Source of the DNA: Meandrina meandrites
Lineage: Eukaryota > Cnidaria > Anthozoa > Scleractinia > Meandrinidae
Direction: 5' to 3'
Assembly: GCA_963693305.1 (NCBI GenBank)
Contig: OY855908.1
Span: 21,072,493-21,136,492, forward strand
DNA: 64,000 bases
Shown here: positions 52,300-63,253 of the stretch, piece by piece
Position numbering within the stretch: position 1 is the first letter of the stretch
Layout: each line of letters opens with the position of its first letter
Notes under the pieces: model-generated
Seen by the model: the letters and a program-made list of their open reading frames with translations, nothing else
Told to the model about the DNA's origin: nothing
The model's database searches: none
Made by a program: the position numbers and the translations under genes

Positions 52300-53200
52300 T
52301 TTTCCAGGCCGAGTCTGAAATTTTATTGAAATTGGGCTCTCTTTGTGAAAATCGCTGCAAATGCGCTGCCCGAGCTGAGAACATGCCAAAATGAATTTTC
52401 CAGGCCGAAACTGAAATTTTTTTGAAATTCGGCTCTCTTGGTGAAAATCGCTGCAAATGCGCTGCCCGAGCTGAGTACATGCCAAAATGAATTTTCCAGG
52501 CCGAATCTGAAATTTTTTTGAAATTGGGCTCTCTTTGTGAAAATCGCTGCAAATGCGCTGCCCGAGCTGAGAACATGCCAAAATGAATTTTCCAGGCCGA
52601 GTCTGAAATTTTATTGAAATTGGGCTCTCTTTGTGAAAATCGCTGCAAATGCGCTGCCCGAGCTGAGAACATGCCAAAATGAATTTTCCAGGCCGAAACT
52701 GAAATTTTTTTGAAATTCGGCTCTCTTGGTGAAAATCGCTGCAAATGCGCTGCCCGAGCTGAGTACATGCCAAAATGAATTTTCCAGGCCGAATCTGAAA
52801 TTTTTTTGAAATTGGGCTCTCTTTGTGAAAATCGCTGCAAATGCGCTGCCCGAGCTGAGAACATGCCAAAATGAATTTTCCAGGCCGAGTCTGAAATTTT
52901 ATTGAAATTGGGCTCTCTTTGTGAAAATCGCTGCAAATGCGCTGCCCGAGCTGAGAACATGCCAAAATGAATTTTCCAGGCCGAAACTGAAATTTTTTTG
53001 AAATTCGGCTCTCTTGGTGAAAATCGCTGCAAATACGCTGCCCGAGCTGAGTACATGCCAAAATGAATTTTCCAGGCCGAATCTGAAATTTTTTTGAAAT
53101 TGGGCTCTCTTTGTGAAAATCGCTGCAAATGCGCTGCCCGAGCTGAGAACATGCCAAAATGAATTTTCCAGGCCGAGTCTGAAATTTTATTGAAATTGGG
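52300..53200 (+). repeat. 288-bp trimers of the E-C-D type
   Basis: GAAACTG tags at 52407, 52695 and 52983 are 288 bp apart. The third trimer has a private AAATACGCTG (near 53034), a G to A change at the CpG in ATGCGCTG. The order matches the trimers at 34950 and 46740, and all three sets follow an A-D(CGAGGTGAG)-A start. Confidence 0.8.
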
Positions 53201-53459
53201 CTCTCTTTGTGAAAATCGCTGCAAATGCGCTGCCCGAGCTGAGAACATGCCAAAATGAATTTTCCAGGCCGAATCTGAAATTTTTTTGAAATTGGGCTCT
53301 CTTGGTGAAAATCGCTGCAAATGCGCTGCCCGAGCTGAGTACATGCCAAAATGAATTTTCCAGGCCGAGTCTGAAATTTTATTGAAATTGGGCTCTCTTT
53401 GTGAAAATCGCTGCAAATGCGCTGCCCGAGCTGAGAACATGCCAAAATGAATTTTCCAG

Positions 53460-56400
53460 GCCGAAACTGAAATTTTTTTGAAATTCGGCTCTCTTGGTGA
53501 AAATCGCTGCAAATGCGCTGCCCGAGCTGAGTACATGCCAAAATGAATTTTCCAGGCCGAGTCTGAAATTTTATTGAAATTGGGCTCTCTTTGTGAAAAT
53601 CGCTGCAAATGCGCTGCCCGAGCTGAGTACATGCCAAAATGAATTTTCCAGGCCGAATCTGAAATTTTTTTGAAATTGGGCTCTCTTGGTGAAAATCGCT
53701 GCAAATGCGCTGCCCGAGCTGAGAACATGCCAAAATGAATTTTCCAGGCCGAATCTGAAATTTTTTTGAAATTGGGCTCTCTTGGTGAAAATCGCTGCAA
53801 ATGCGCTGCCCGAGCTGAGTACATGCCAAAATGAATTTTCCAGGCCGAGTCTGAAATTTTATTGAAATTGGGCTCTCTTTGTGAAAATCGCTGCAAATGC
53901 GCTGCCCGAGCTGAGTACATGCCAAAATGAATTTTCCAGGCCGAGTCTGAAATTTTATTGAAATTGGGCTCTCTTTGTGAAAATCGCTGCAAATGCGCTG
54001 CCCGAGCTGAGAACATGCCAAAATGAATTTTCCAGGCCGAAACTGAAATTTTTTTGAAATTCGGCTCTCTTGGTGAAAATCGCTGCAAATGCGCTGCCCG
54101 AGCTGAGTACATGCCAAAATGAATTTTCCAGGCCGAGTCTGAAATTTTATTGAAATTGGGCTCTCTTTGTGAAAATCGCTGCAAATGCGCTGCCCGAGCT
54201 GAGAACATGCCAAAATGAATTTTCCAGGCCGAATCTGAAATTTTTTTGAATTTCGGCTCTCTTGGTGAAAATCGCTGCAAATGCGCTGCCCGAGCTGAGA
54301 ACATGCCATAATGAATTTTCCAGGCCGAATCTGAAATTTTTTTGAAATTGGGCTCTCTTGGTGAAAATCGCTGCAAATGCGCTGCCCGAGCTGAGAACAT
54401 GCCAAAATGAATTTTCCAGGCCGAAACTGAAATTTTTTTGAAATTCGGCTCTCTTGGTGAAAATCGCTGCAAATGCGCTGCCCGAGCTGAGTACATGCCA
54501 AAATGAATTTTCCAGGCCGAGTCTGAAATTTTATTGAAATTGGGCTCTCTTTGTGAAAATCGCTGCAAATGCGCTGCCCGAGCTGAGAACATGCCAAAAT
54601 GAATTTTCCAGGCCGAATCTGAAATTTTTTTGAATTTCGGCTCTCTTGGTGAAAATCGCTGCAAATGCGCTGCCCGAGCTGAGAACATGCCATAATGAAT
54701 TTTCCAGGCCGAATCTGAAATTTTTTTGAAATTGGGCTCTCTTGGTGAAAATCGCTGCAAATGCGCTGCCCGAGCTGAGTACATGCCAAAATGAATTTTG
54801 CAGGTCGAGTCTGAAATTTTATTGAAATTGGGCTCTCTTTGTGAAAATCGCTGCAAATGCGCTGCCCGAGCTGAGAACATGCCAAAACGAATTTTTCAGG
54901 CCGAATCTGAAATTTTTTTAAAATTGGGCTCTCTTGGTGAAAATCGCTGCAAATGCGCTGCCCGAGCTGAGTACATGCCAAAACGAATTTTCCAGGCCGA
55001 GTCTGAAATTTTATTGAAATTGGGCTCTCTTTGTGAAAATCGCTGCAAATGCGCTGCCCGAGCTGAGAACATGCCAAAATGAATTTTCCAGGCCGAATCT
55101 GAAATTTTTTATAAATTCGGCTCTCTTGGTGAAAATCGCTGCAAATGCGCTGCCCGAGCTGAGTACATGCCAAAATGAATTTTCCAGGCCGAATCTGAAA
55201 TTTTTTTGAAATTGGGCTCTCTTGGTGAAAATCGTTGCAAATGCGCTGCCCGAGCTGAGTACATGCCAAAATGAATTTTCCAGGCCGAGTCTGAAATTTT
55301 ATTGAAATTGGGCTCTCTTTCTGAAAATCGCTGCAAATGCGCTGCCCGAGCTGAGAACATGCCAAAATGAATTTTCCAGGCCGAATCTGAAATTTTTTTG
55401 AAATTGGGCTCTCTTGGTGAAAATCGCTGCAAATGCGCTGCCCGAGCTGAGAACATGCCAAAATGAATTTTCCAGGCCGAATCTGAAATTTTTTTGAAAT
55501 TGGGCTCTCTTGGTGAAAATCGCTGCAAATGCGCTGCCCGAGCTGAGTACATGCCAAAATGAATTTTCCAGGTCGAGTCTGAAATTTTATTGAAATTGGG
55601 CTCTCTTTGTGAAAATCGCTGCAAATGCGCTGCCCGAGCTGAGAACATGCCAAAATGAATTTTCCAGGCCGAATCTGAAATTTTTTTGAAATTGGGCTCT
55701 CTTGGTGAAAATCGCTGCAAATGCGCTGCCCGAGCTGAGAACATGCCAAAATGAATTTTCCAGGCCGAATCTGAAATTTTTTTGAAATTGGGCTCTCTTG
55801 GTGAAAATCGCTGCAAATGCGCTGCCCGACCTGAGAACATGCCAAAATGAATTTTCCAGGCCGAATCTGAAATTTTTTTGAAATTGGGCTCTCTTGGTGA
55901 AAATCGCTGCAAATGCGCTGCCCGAGCTGAGAACATGCCAAAATGAATTTTCCAGGCCGAGTCTGAAATTTTATTGAAATTGGGCTCTCTTTGTGAAAAT
56001 CGCTGCAAATGCGCTGCCCGAGCTGAGAACATGCCAAAATGAATTTTCAGGGCCGAATCTGAAATTTTTTTGAAATTGGGCTCTCTTGGTGAAAATCGCT
56101 GCAAATGCGCTGCCCGAGCTGAGAACATGCCAAAATGAATTTTCAGGCCGAGTCTGAAATTTTATTGAAATTGGGCTCTCTTTGTGAAAATCGCTGCAAA
56201 TGCGCTGCTCGAGCTGAGAACATGCCAAAATGAATTTTCCAGGCCGAAACTGAAATTTTTTTGAAATTCGGCTCTCTTGGTGAAAATCGCTGCAAATGCG
56301 CTGCCCGAGCTGAGTACATGCCAAAATGAATTTTCCAGGCCGAATCTGAAATTTTTTTGAAATTGGGCTCTCTTGGTGAAAATCGCTGCAAATGCGCTGC

Positions 56401-57965
56401 CCGAGCTGAGAACATGCCAAAATGAATTTTCCAGGCCGAAACTGAAATTTTTTTGAAATTCGGCTCTCTTGGTGAAAATCGCTGCAAATGCGCTGCCCGA
56501 GCTGAGTACATGCCAAAATGAATTTTCCAGGCCGAGTCTGAAATTTTATTGAAATTGGGCTCTCTTTGTGAAAATCGCTGCAAATGCGCTGCCCGAGCTG
56601 AGAACATGCCAAAATGAATTTTCCAGGCCGAATCTGAAATTTTTTTGAAATTGGGCTCTCTTGGTGAAAATCGCTGCAAATGCGCTGCCCGAGCTGAGAA
56701 CATGCCAAAATGAATTTTCCAGGCCGAAACTGAAATTTTTTTGAAATTCGGCTCTCTTGGTGAAAATCGCTGCAAATGCGCTGCCCGAGCTGAGTACATG
56801 CCAAAATGAATTTTCCAGGCCGAGTCTGAAATTTTATTGAAATTGGGCTCTCTTTGTGAAAATCGCTGCAAATGCGCTGCCCGAGCTGAGAACATGCCAA
56901 AATGAATTTTCCAGGCCGAATCTGAAATTTTTTTGAATTTCGGCTCTCTTGGTGAAAATCGCTGCAAATGCGCTGCCCGAGCTGAGAACATGCCATAATG
57001 AATTTTCCAGGCCGAATCTGAAATTTTTTTGAAATTGGGCTCTCTTGGTGAAAATCGCTGCAAATGCGCTGCCCGAGCTGAGTACATGCCAAAATGAATT
57101 TTCCAGGTCGAGTCTGAAATTTTATTGAAATTGGGCTCTCTTTGTGAAAATCGCTGCAAATGCGCTGCCCGAGCTGAGAACATGCCAAAACGAATTTTTC
57201 AGGCCGAATCTGAAATTTTTTTGAAATTGGGCTCTCTTGGTGAAAATCGCTGCAAATGCGCTGCCCGAGCTGAGTACATGCCAAAATGAATTTTCCAGGC
57301 CGAGTCTGAAATTTTATTGAAATTGGGCTCTCTTTGTGAAAATCGCTGCAAATGCGCTGCCCGAGCTGAGAACATGCCAAAATGAATTTTCCAGGCCGAA
57401 ACTGAAATTTTTTTGAAATTCGGCTCTCTTGGTGAAAATCGCTGCAAATGCGCTGCCCGAGCTGAGTACATGCCAAAATGAATTTTCCAGGCCGAGTCTG
57501 AAATTTTATTGAAATTGGGCTCTCTTTGTGAAAATCGCTGCAAATGCGCTGCCCGAGCTGAGAACATGCCAAAATGAATTTTCCAGGCCGAATCTGAAAT
57601 TTTTTTGAATTTCGGCTCTCTTGGTGAAAATCGCTGCAAATGCGCTGCCCGAGCTGAGAACATGCCATAATGAATTTTCCAGGCCGAATCTGAAATTTTT
57701 TTGAAATTGGGCTCTCTTGGTGAAAATCGCTGCAAATGCGCTGCCCGAGCTGAGTACATGCCAAAATGAATTTTGCAGGTCGAGTCTGAAATTTTATTGA
57801 AATTGGGCTCTCTTTGTGAAAATCGCTGCAAATGCGCTGCCCGAGCTGAGAACATGCCAAAACGAATTTTTCAGGCCGAATCTGAAATTTTTTTGAAATT
57901 GGGCTCTCTTGGTGAAAATCGCTGCAAATGCGCTGCCCGAGCTGAGTACATGCCAAAATGAATTT
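53460..57965 (+). repeat. 31-monomer duplication spanning the 95-bp variant
   Basis: The rare changes ATTTTGCAGGTCG (54796 and 57771) and AACGAATTTTTCAGG (near 54887 and 57862) recur together 2975 bp apart, that is 31 monomers minus the 1-bp deletion at 56.14 kb. The preceding monomers (E, C after GAAACTG, D' with CCATAATG, D) have the same order in both. AACGAATTTTTCAGG also occurs once more near 57188. I infer a segmental duplication whose second copy lies beyond the deletion; exact limits are uncertain. Confidence 0.65.
56067..56161 (+). repeat. 95-bp variant monomer (1-bp deletion)
   Basis: TTTTCAGGCC stands where TTTTCCAGGCC is expected (around 56141-56149), so this type D monomer is 95 bp. 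The downstream phase becomes +1 relative to the window start. The monomer immediately before it carries the rare CAGGGCC tag at 56048-56054, which also begins TTTTCAGG. The two anomalies therefore sit side by side. No other single-base deletion was found. Confidence 0.9.
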
Positions 57966-59711
57966 TCCAGGCCGAGTCTGAAATTTTATTGAAATTGGGC
58001 TCTCTTTGTGAAAATCGCTGCAAATGCGCTGCCCGAGGTGAGAACATGCCAAAATGAATTTTCCAGGCCGAATCTGAAATTTTTTATAAATTCGGCTCTC
58101 TTGGTGAAAATCGCTGCAAATGCGCTGCCCGAGCTGAGTACATGCCAAAATGAATTTTCCAGGCCGAATCTGAAATTTTTTATAATTTCGGCTCTCTTGG
58201 TGAAAATCGCTGCAAATGCGCTGCCCGAGCTGAGAACATGCCAAAATGAATTTTCCAGGCCGAATCTGAAATTTTTTATAATTTCGGCTCTCTTGGTGAA
58301 AATCGCTGCAAATGCGCTGCCCGAGCTGAGTACATGCCAAAATGAATTTTCCAGGCCGAATCTGAAATTTTTTTGAAATTGGGCTCTCTTGGTGAAAATC
58401 GCTGCAAATGCGCTGCCCGAGGTGAGAACATGCCAAAATGAATTTTCCAGGCCGAATCTGAAATTTTTTATAAATTCGGCTCTCTTGGTGAAAATCGCTG
58501 CAAATGCGCTGCCCGAGCTGAGTACATGCCAAAATGAATTTTCCAGGCCGAATCTGAAATTTTTTTGAAATTGGGCTCTCTTGGTGAAAATCGCTGCAAA
58601 TGCGCTGCCCGAGCTGAGAACATGCCAAAATGAATTTTCCAGGCCGAGTCTGAAATTTTATTGAAATTGGGCTCTCTTTGTGAAAATCGCTGCAAATGCG
58701 CTGCCCGAGCTGAGAACATGCCAAAATGAATTTTCCAGGCCGAAACTGAAATTTTTTTGAAATTCGGCTCTCTTGGTGAAAATCGCTGCAAATGCGCTGC
58801 CCGAGCTGAGTACATGCCAAAATGAATTTTCCAGGCCGAATCTGAAATTTTTTTGAATTTCGGCTCTCTTGGTGAAAATCGCTGCAAATGCGCTGCCCGA
58901 GCTGAGAACATGCCAAAATGAATTTTCCAGGCCGAATCTGAAATTTTTTGGAAATTGGGCTCTGTTGGTGAAAATCGCAGCAAATGCGCTGCCCGAGCTG
59001 AGAACATGCCAAAATGAATTTTCCAGGCCGAATCTGAAATTTTTTTGAAATTCGGCTCTGTTGGTGAAAATCGCTACAAATGCGCTGCCCGAGCTGAGAA
59101 CATGCCAAAATGAATTTTCCAGGCCGAATCTGAAATTTTTTATAAATTCGGCTCTCTTGGTGAAAATCGCTGCAAATGCGCTGCCCGAGCTGAGAACATG
59201 CCAAAATGAATTTTCCAGGCCGAATCTGAAATTTTTTATAAATTCGGCTCTCTTGGTGAAAATCGCTGCAAATGCGCTGCCCGAGCTGAGTACATGCCAA
59301 AATGAATTTTCCAGGCCGAATCTGAAATTTTTTTGAAATTGGGCTCTCTTGGTGAAAATCGCTGCAAATGCGCTGCCCGAGCTGAGAACATGCCAAAATG
59401 AATTTTCCAGGCCGAGTCTGAAATTTTATTGAAATTGGGCTCTCTTTGTGAAAATCGCTGCAAATGCGCTGCCCGAGCTGAGAACATGCCAAAATGAATT
59501 TTCCAGGCCGAAACTGAAATTTTTTTGAAATTCGGCTCTCTTGGTGAAAATCGCTGCAAATGCGCTGCCCGAGCTGAGTACATGCCAAAATGAATTTTCC
59601 AGGCCGAATCTGAAATTTTTTTGAAATTGGGCTCTCTTGGTGAAAATCGCTGCAAATGCGCTGCCCGAGCTGAGAACATGCCAAAATGAATTTTCCAGGC
59701 CGAATCTGAAA

Positions 59712-62700
59712 TTTTTTTTAAATTGGGCTCTCTTGGTGAAAATCGCTGCAAATGCGCTGCCCGAGCTGAGTACATGCCAAAATGAATTTTCCAGGCCGAG
59801 TCTGAAATTTTATTGAAATTGGGCTCTCTTTGTGAAAATCGCTGCAAATGCGCTGCCCGAGCTGAGAACATGCCAAAATGAATTTTCCAGGCCGAAACTG
59901 AAATTTTTTTGAAATTCGGCTCTCTTGGTGAAAATCGCTGCAAATGCGCTGCCCGAGCTGAGTACATGCCAAAATGAATTTTCCAGGCCGAAACTGAAAT
60001 TTTTTTGAAATTGGGCTCTCTTGGTGAAAATCGCTGCAAATGCGCTGCCCGAGCTGAGAACATGCCATAATGAATTTTCCAGGCCGAATCTGAAATTTTT
60101 TTGAAATTGGGCTCTCTTGGTGAAAATCGCTGCAAATGCGCTGCCCGAGCTGAGTACATGCCAAAATGAATTTTCCAGGTCGAGTCTGAAATTTTATTGA
60201 AATTGGGCTCTCTTTGTGAAAATCGCTGCAAATGCGCTGCCCGAGCTGAGAACATGCCAAAACGAATTTTCCAGGCCGAATCTGAAATTTTTTTGAAATT
60301 GGGCTCTCTTGGTGAAAATCGCTGCAAATGCGCTGCCCGAGCTGAGTACATGCCAAAATGAATTTTCCAGGCCGAGTCTGAAATTTTATTGAAATTGGGC
60401 TCTCTTTGTGAAAATCGCTGCAAATGCGCTGCCCGAGCTGAGAACATGCCAAAATGAATTTTCCAGGCCGAATCTGAAATTTTTTATAAATTCGGCTCTC
60501 TTGGTGAAAATCGCTGCAAATGCGCTGCCCGAGCTGAGTACATGCCAAAATGAATTTTCCAGGCCGAATCTGAAATTTTTTTGAAATTGGGCTCTCTTGG
60601 TGAAAATCGCTGCAAATGCGCTGCCCGAGGTGAGAACATGCCAAAATGAATTTTCCAGGCCGAATCTGAAATTTTTTATAAATTCGGCTCTCTTGGTGAA
60701 AATCGCTGCAAATGCGCTGCCCGAGCTGAGTACATGCCAAAATGAATTTTCCAGGCCGAATCTGAAATTTTTTTGAAATTGGGCTCTCTTGGTTAAAATC
60801 GCTGCAAATGCGCTGCCCGAGCTGAGAACATGCCAAAATGAATTTTCCAGGCCGAGTCTGAAATTTTATTGAAATTGGGCTCTCTTTGTGAAAATCGCTG
60901 CAAATGCGCTGCCCGAGCTGAGAACATGCCAAAATGAATTTTCCAGGCCGAAACTGAAATTTTTTTGAAATTCGGCTCTCTTGGTGAAAATCGCTGCAAA
61001 TGCGCTGCCCGAGCTGAGTACATGCCAAAATGAATTTTCCAGGCCGAATCTGAAATTTTTTTGAAATTGGGCTCTCTTGGTGAAAATCGCTGCAAATGCG
61101 CTGCCCGAGCTGAGAACATGCCAAAATGAATTTTCCAGGCCGAATCTGAAATTTTTTTGAAATTGGGCTCTCTTGGTGAAAATCGCTGCAAATGCGCTGC
61201 CCGAGCTGAGTACATGCCAAAATGAATTTTCCAGGCCGAGTCTGAAATTTTATTGAAATTGGGCTCTCTTTGTGAAAATCGCTGCAAATGCGCTGCCCGA
61301 GCTGAGAACATGCCAAAATGAATTTTCCAGGCCGAAACTGAAATTTTTTTGAAATTCGGCTCTCTTGGTGAAAATCGCTGCAAATGCGCTGCCCGAGCTG
61401 AGTACATGCCAAAATGAATTTTCCAGGCCGAGTCTGAAATTTTATTGAAATTGGGCTCTCTTTGTGAAAATCGCTGCAAATGCGCTGCCCGAGCTGAGAA
61501 CATGCCAAAATGAATTTTCCAGGCCGAATCTGAAATTTTTTTGAATTTCGGCTCTCTTGGTGAAAATCGCTGCAAATGCGCTGCCCGAGCTGAGAACATG
61601 CCATAATGAATTTTCCAGGCCGAATCTGAAATTTTTTTGAAATTGGGCTCTCTTGGTGAAAATCGCTGCAAATGCGCTGCCCGAGCTGAGAACATGCCAA
61701 AATGAATTTTCCAGGCCGAATCTGAAATTTTTTGGAAATTGGGCTCTGTTGGTGAAAATCGCAGCAAATGCGCTGCCCGAGCTGAGAACATGCCAAAATG
61801 AATTTTCCAGGCCGAATCTGAAATTTTTTTGAAATTCGGCTCTGTTGGTGAAAATCGCTACAAATGCGCTGCCCGAGCTGAGAACATGCCAAAATGAATT
61901 TTCCATGCCGAATCTGAAATTTTTTATAAATTCGGCTCTCTTGGTGAAAATCGCTGCAAATGCGCTGCCCGAGCTGAGAACATGCCAAAATGAATTTTCC
62001 AGGCCGAATCTGAAATTTTTTGGAAATTGGGCTCTGTTGGTGAAAATCGCAGCAAATGCGCTGCCCGAGCTGAGAACATGCCAAAATGAATTTTCCAGGC
62101 CGAATCTGAAATTTTTTTGAAATTCGGCTCTGTTGGTGAAAATCGCTACAAATGCGCTGCCCGAGCTGAGAACATGCCAAAATGAATTTTCCATGCCGAA
62201 TCTGAAATTTTTTATAAATTCGGCTCTCTTGGTGAAAATCGCTGCAAATGCGCTGCCCGAGCTGAGAACATGCCAAAATGAATTTTCCAGGCCGAATCTG
62301 AAATTTTTTTGAAATTCGGCTCTGTTGGTGAAAATCGCTACAAATGCGCTGCCCGAGCTGAGAACATGCCAAAATGAATTTTCCATGCCGAATCTGAAAT
62401 TTTTTATAAATTCGGCTCTCTTGGTGAAAATCGCTGCAAATGCGCTGCCCGAGCTGAGAACATGCCAAAATGAATTTTCCAGGCCGAATCTGAAATTTTT
62501 TATAATTTCGGCTCTCTTGGTGAAAATCGCTGCAAATGCGCTGCCCGAGCTGAGTACATGCCAAAATGAATTTTCCAGGCCGAATCTGAAATTTTTTTGA
62601 AATTGGGCTCTCTTGGTGAAAATCGCTGCAAATGCGCTGCCCGAGGTGAGAACATGCCAAAATGAATTTTCCAGGCCGAATCTGAAATTTTTTATAAATT

Positions 62701-63253
62701 CGGCTCTCTTGGTGAAAATCGCTGCAAATGCGCTGGCCGAGCTGAGTACATGCCAAAATGAATTTTCCAGGCCGAATCTGAAATTTTTTTGAAATTGGGC
62801 TCTCTTGGTGAAAATCGCTGCAAATGCGCTGCCCGAGCTGAGAACATGCCAAAATGAATTTTCCAGGCCGAGTCTGAAATTTTATTGAAATTGGGCTCTC
62901 TTTGTGAAAATCGCTGCAAATGCGCTGCCCGAGCTGAGAACATGCCAAAATGAATTTTCCAGGCCGAAACTGAAATTTTTTTGAAATTCGGCTCTCTTGG
63001 TGAAAATCGCTGCAAATGCGCTGCCCGAGCTGAGTACATGCCAAAATGAATTTTCCAGGCCGAATCTGAAATTTTTTTGAAATTGGGCTCTCTTGGTGAA
63101 AATCGCTGCAAATGCGCTGCCCGAGCTGAGAACATGCCAAAATGAATTTTCCAGGCCGAGTCTGAAATTTTATTGAAATTGGGCTCTCTTTGTGAAAATC
63201 GCTGCAAATGCGCTGCCCGAGCTGAGAACATGCCAAAATGAATTTTCAGGGCC
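59712..63253 (+). repeat. Superblock copy 4
   Basis: Bounded by the F marker (T run at 59712-59719) and CAGGGCC at 63247-63253. From about 60.8 kb to its end it matches copy 3 at an offset of 42,145 bp (439 monomers plus 1 bp), including the rare GCTGGCCGAG change. It lacks the second 16-mer present in copy 3. Its first kilobase also has a private arrangement: near 59.99 kb a GAAACTG tag is followed by a D rather than a C monomer. Confidence 0.82.

Larger units (their letters stand above)
27841..58081 (+). repeat. Central satellite domain (trimers and nine-mers)
   Basis: About 30 kb of the same 96-bp monomer, arranged differently from the flanks. It is dominated by 288-bp trimers of two kinds (E-C-D and D'-D-B) and by nine-monomer units that start at a type A copy. 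I saw no CGCTAC, CCATGCC or A' monomers here, whereas both flanks have them. B monomers are present only within the D'-D-B trimers. The two length-variant monomers of the window lie in this domain. The simplest reading is a part of the array that was amplified and homogenised separately from the flanks. Confidence 0.75.

Noticed and set aside
41047..56037. Giant minus-strand open frame (about 4996 codons of a 32-residue repeat) as a repeat-protein gene
   Set aside because: It is made only of satellite monomers. Other minus-strand frames are also open for long stretches over the same bases, there is no unique N- or C-terminal part, and the ends coincide with ordinary monomer variants.
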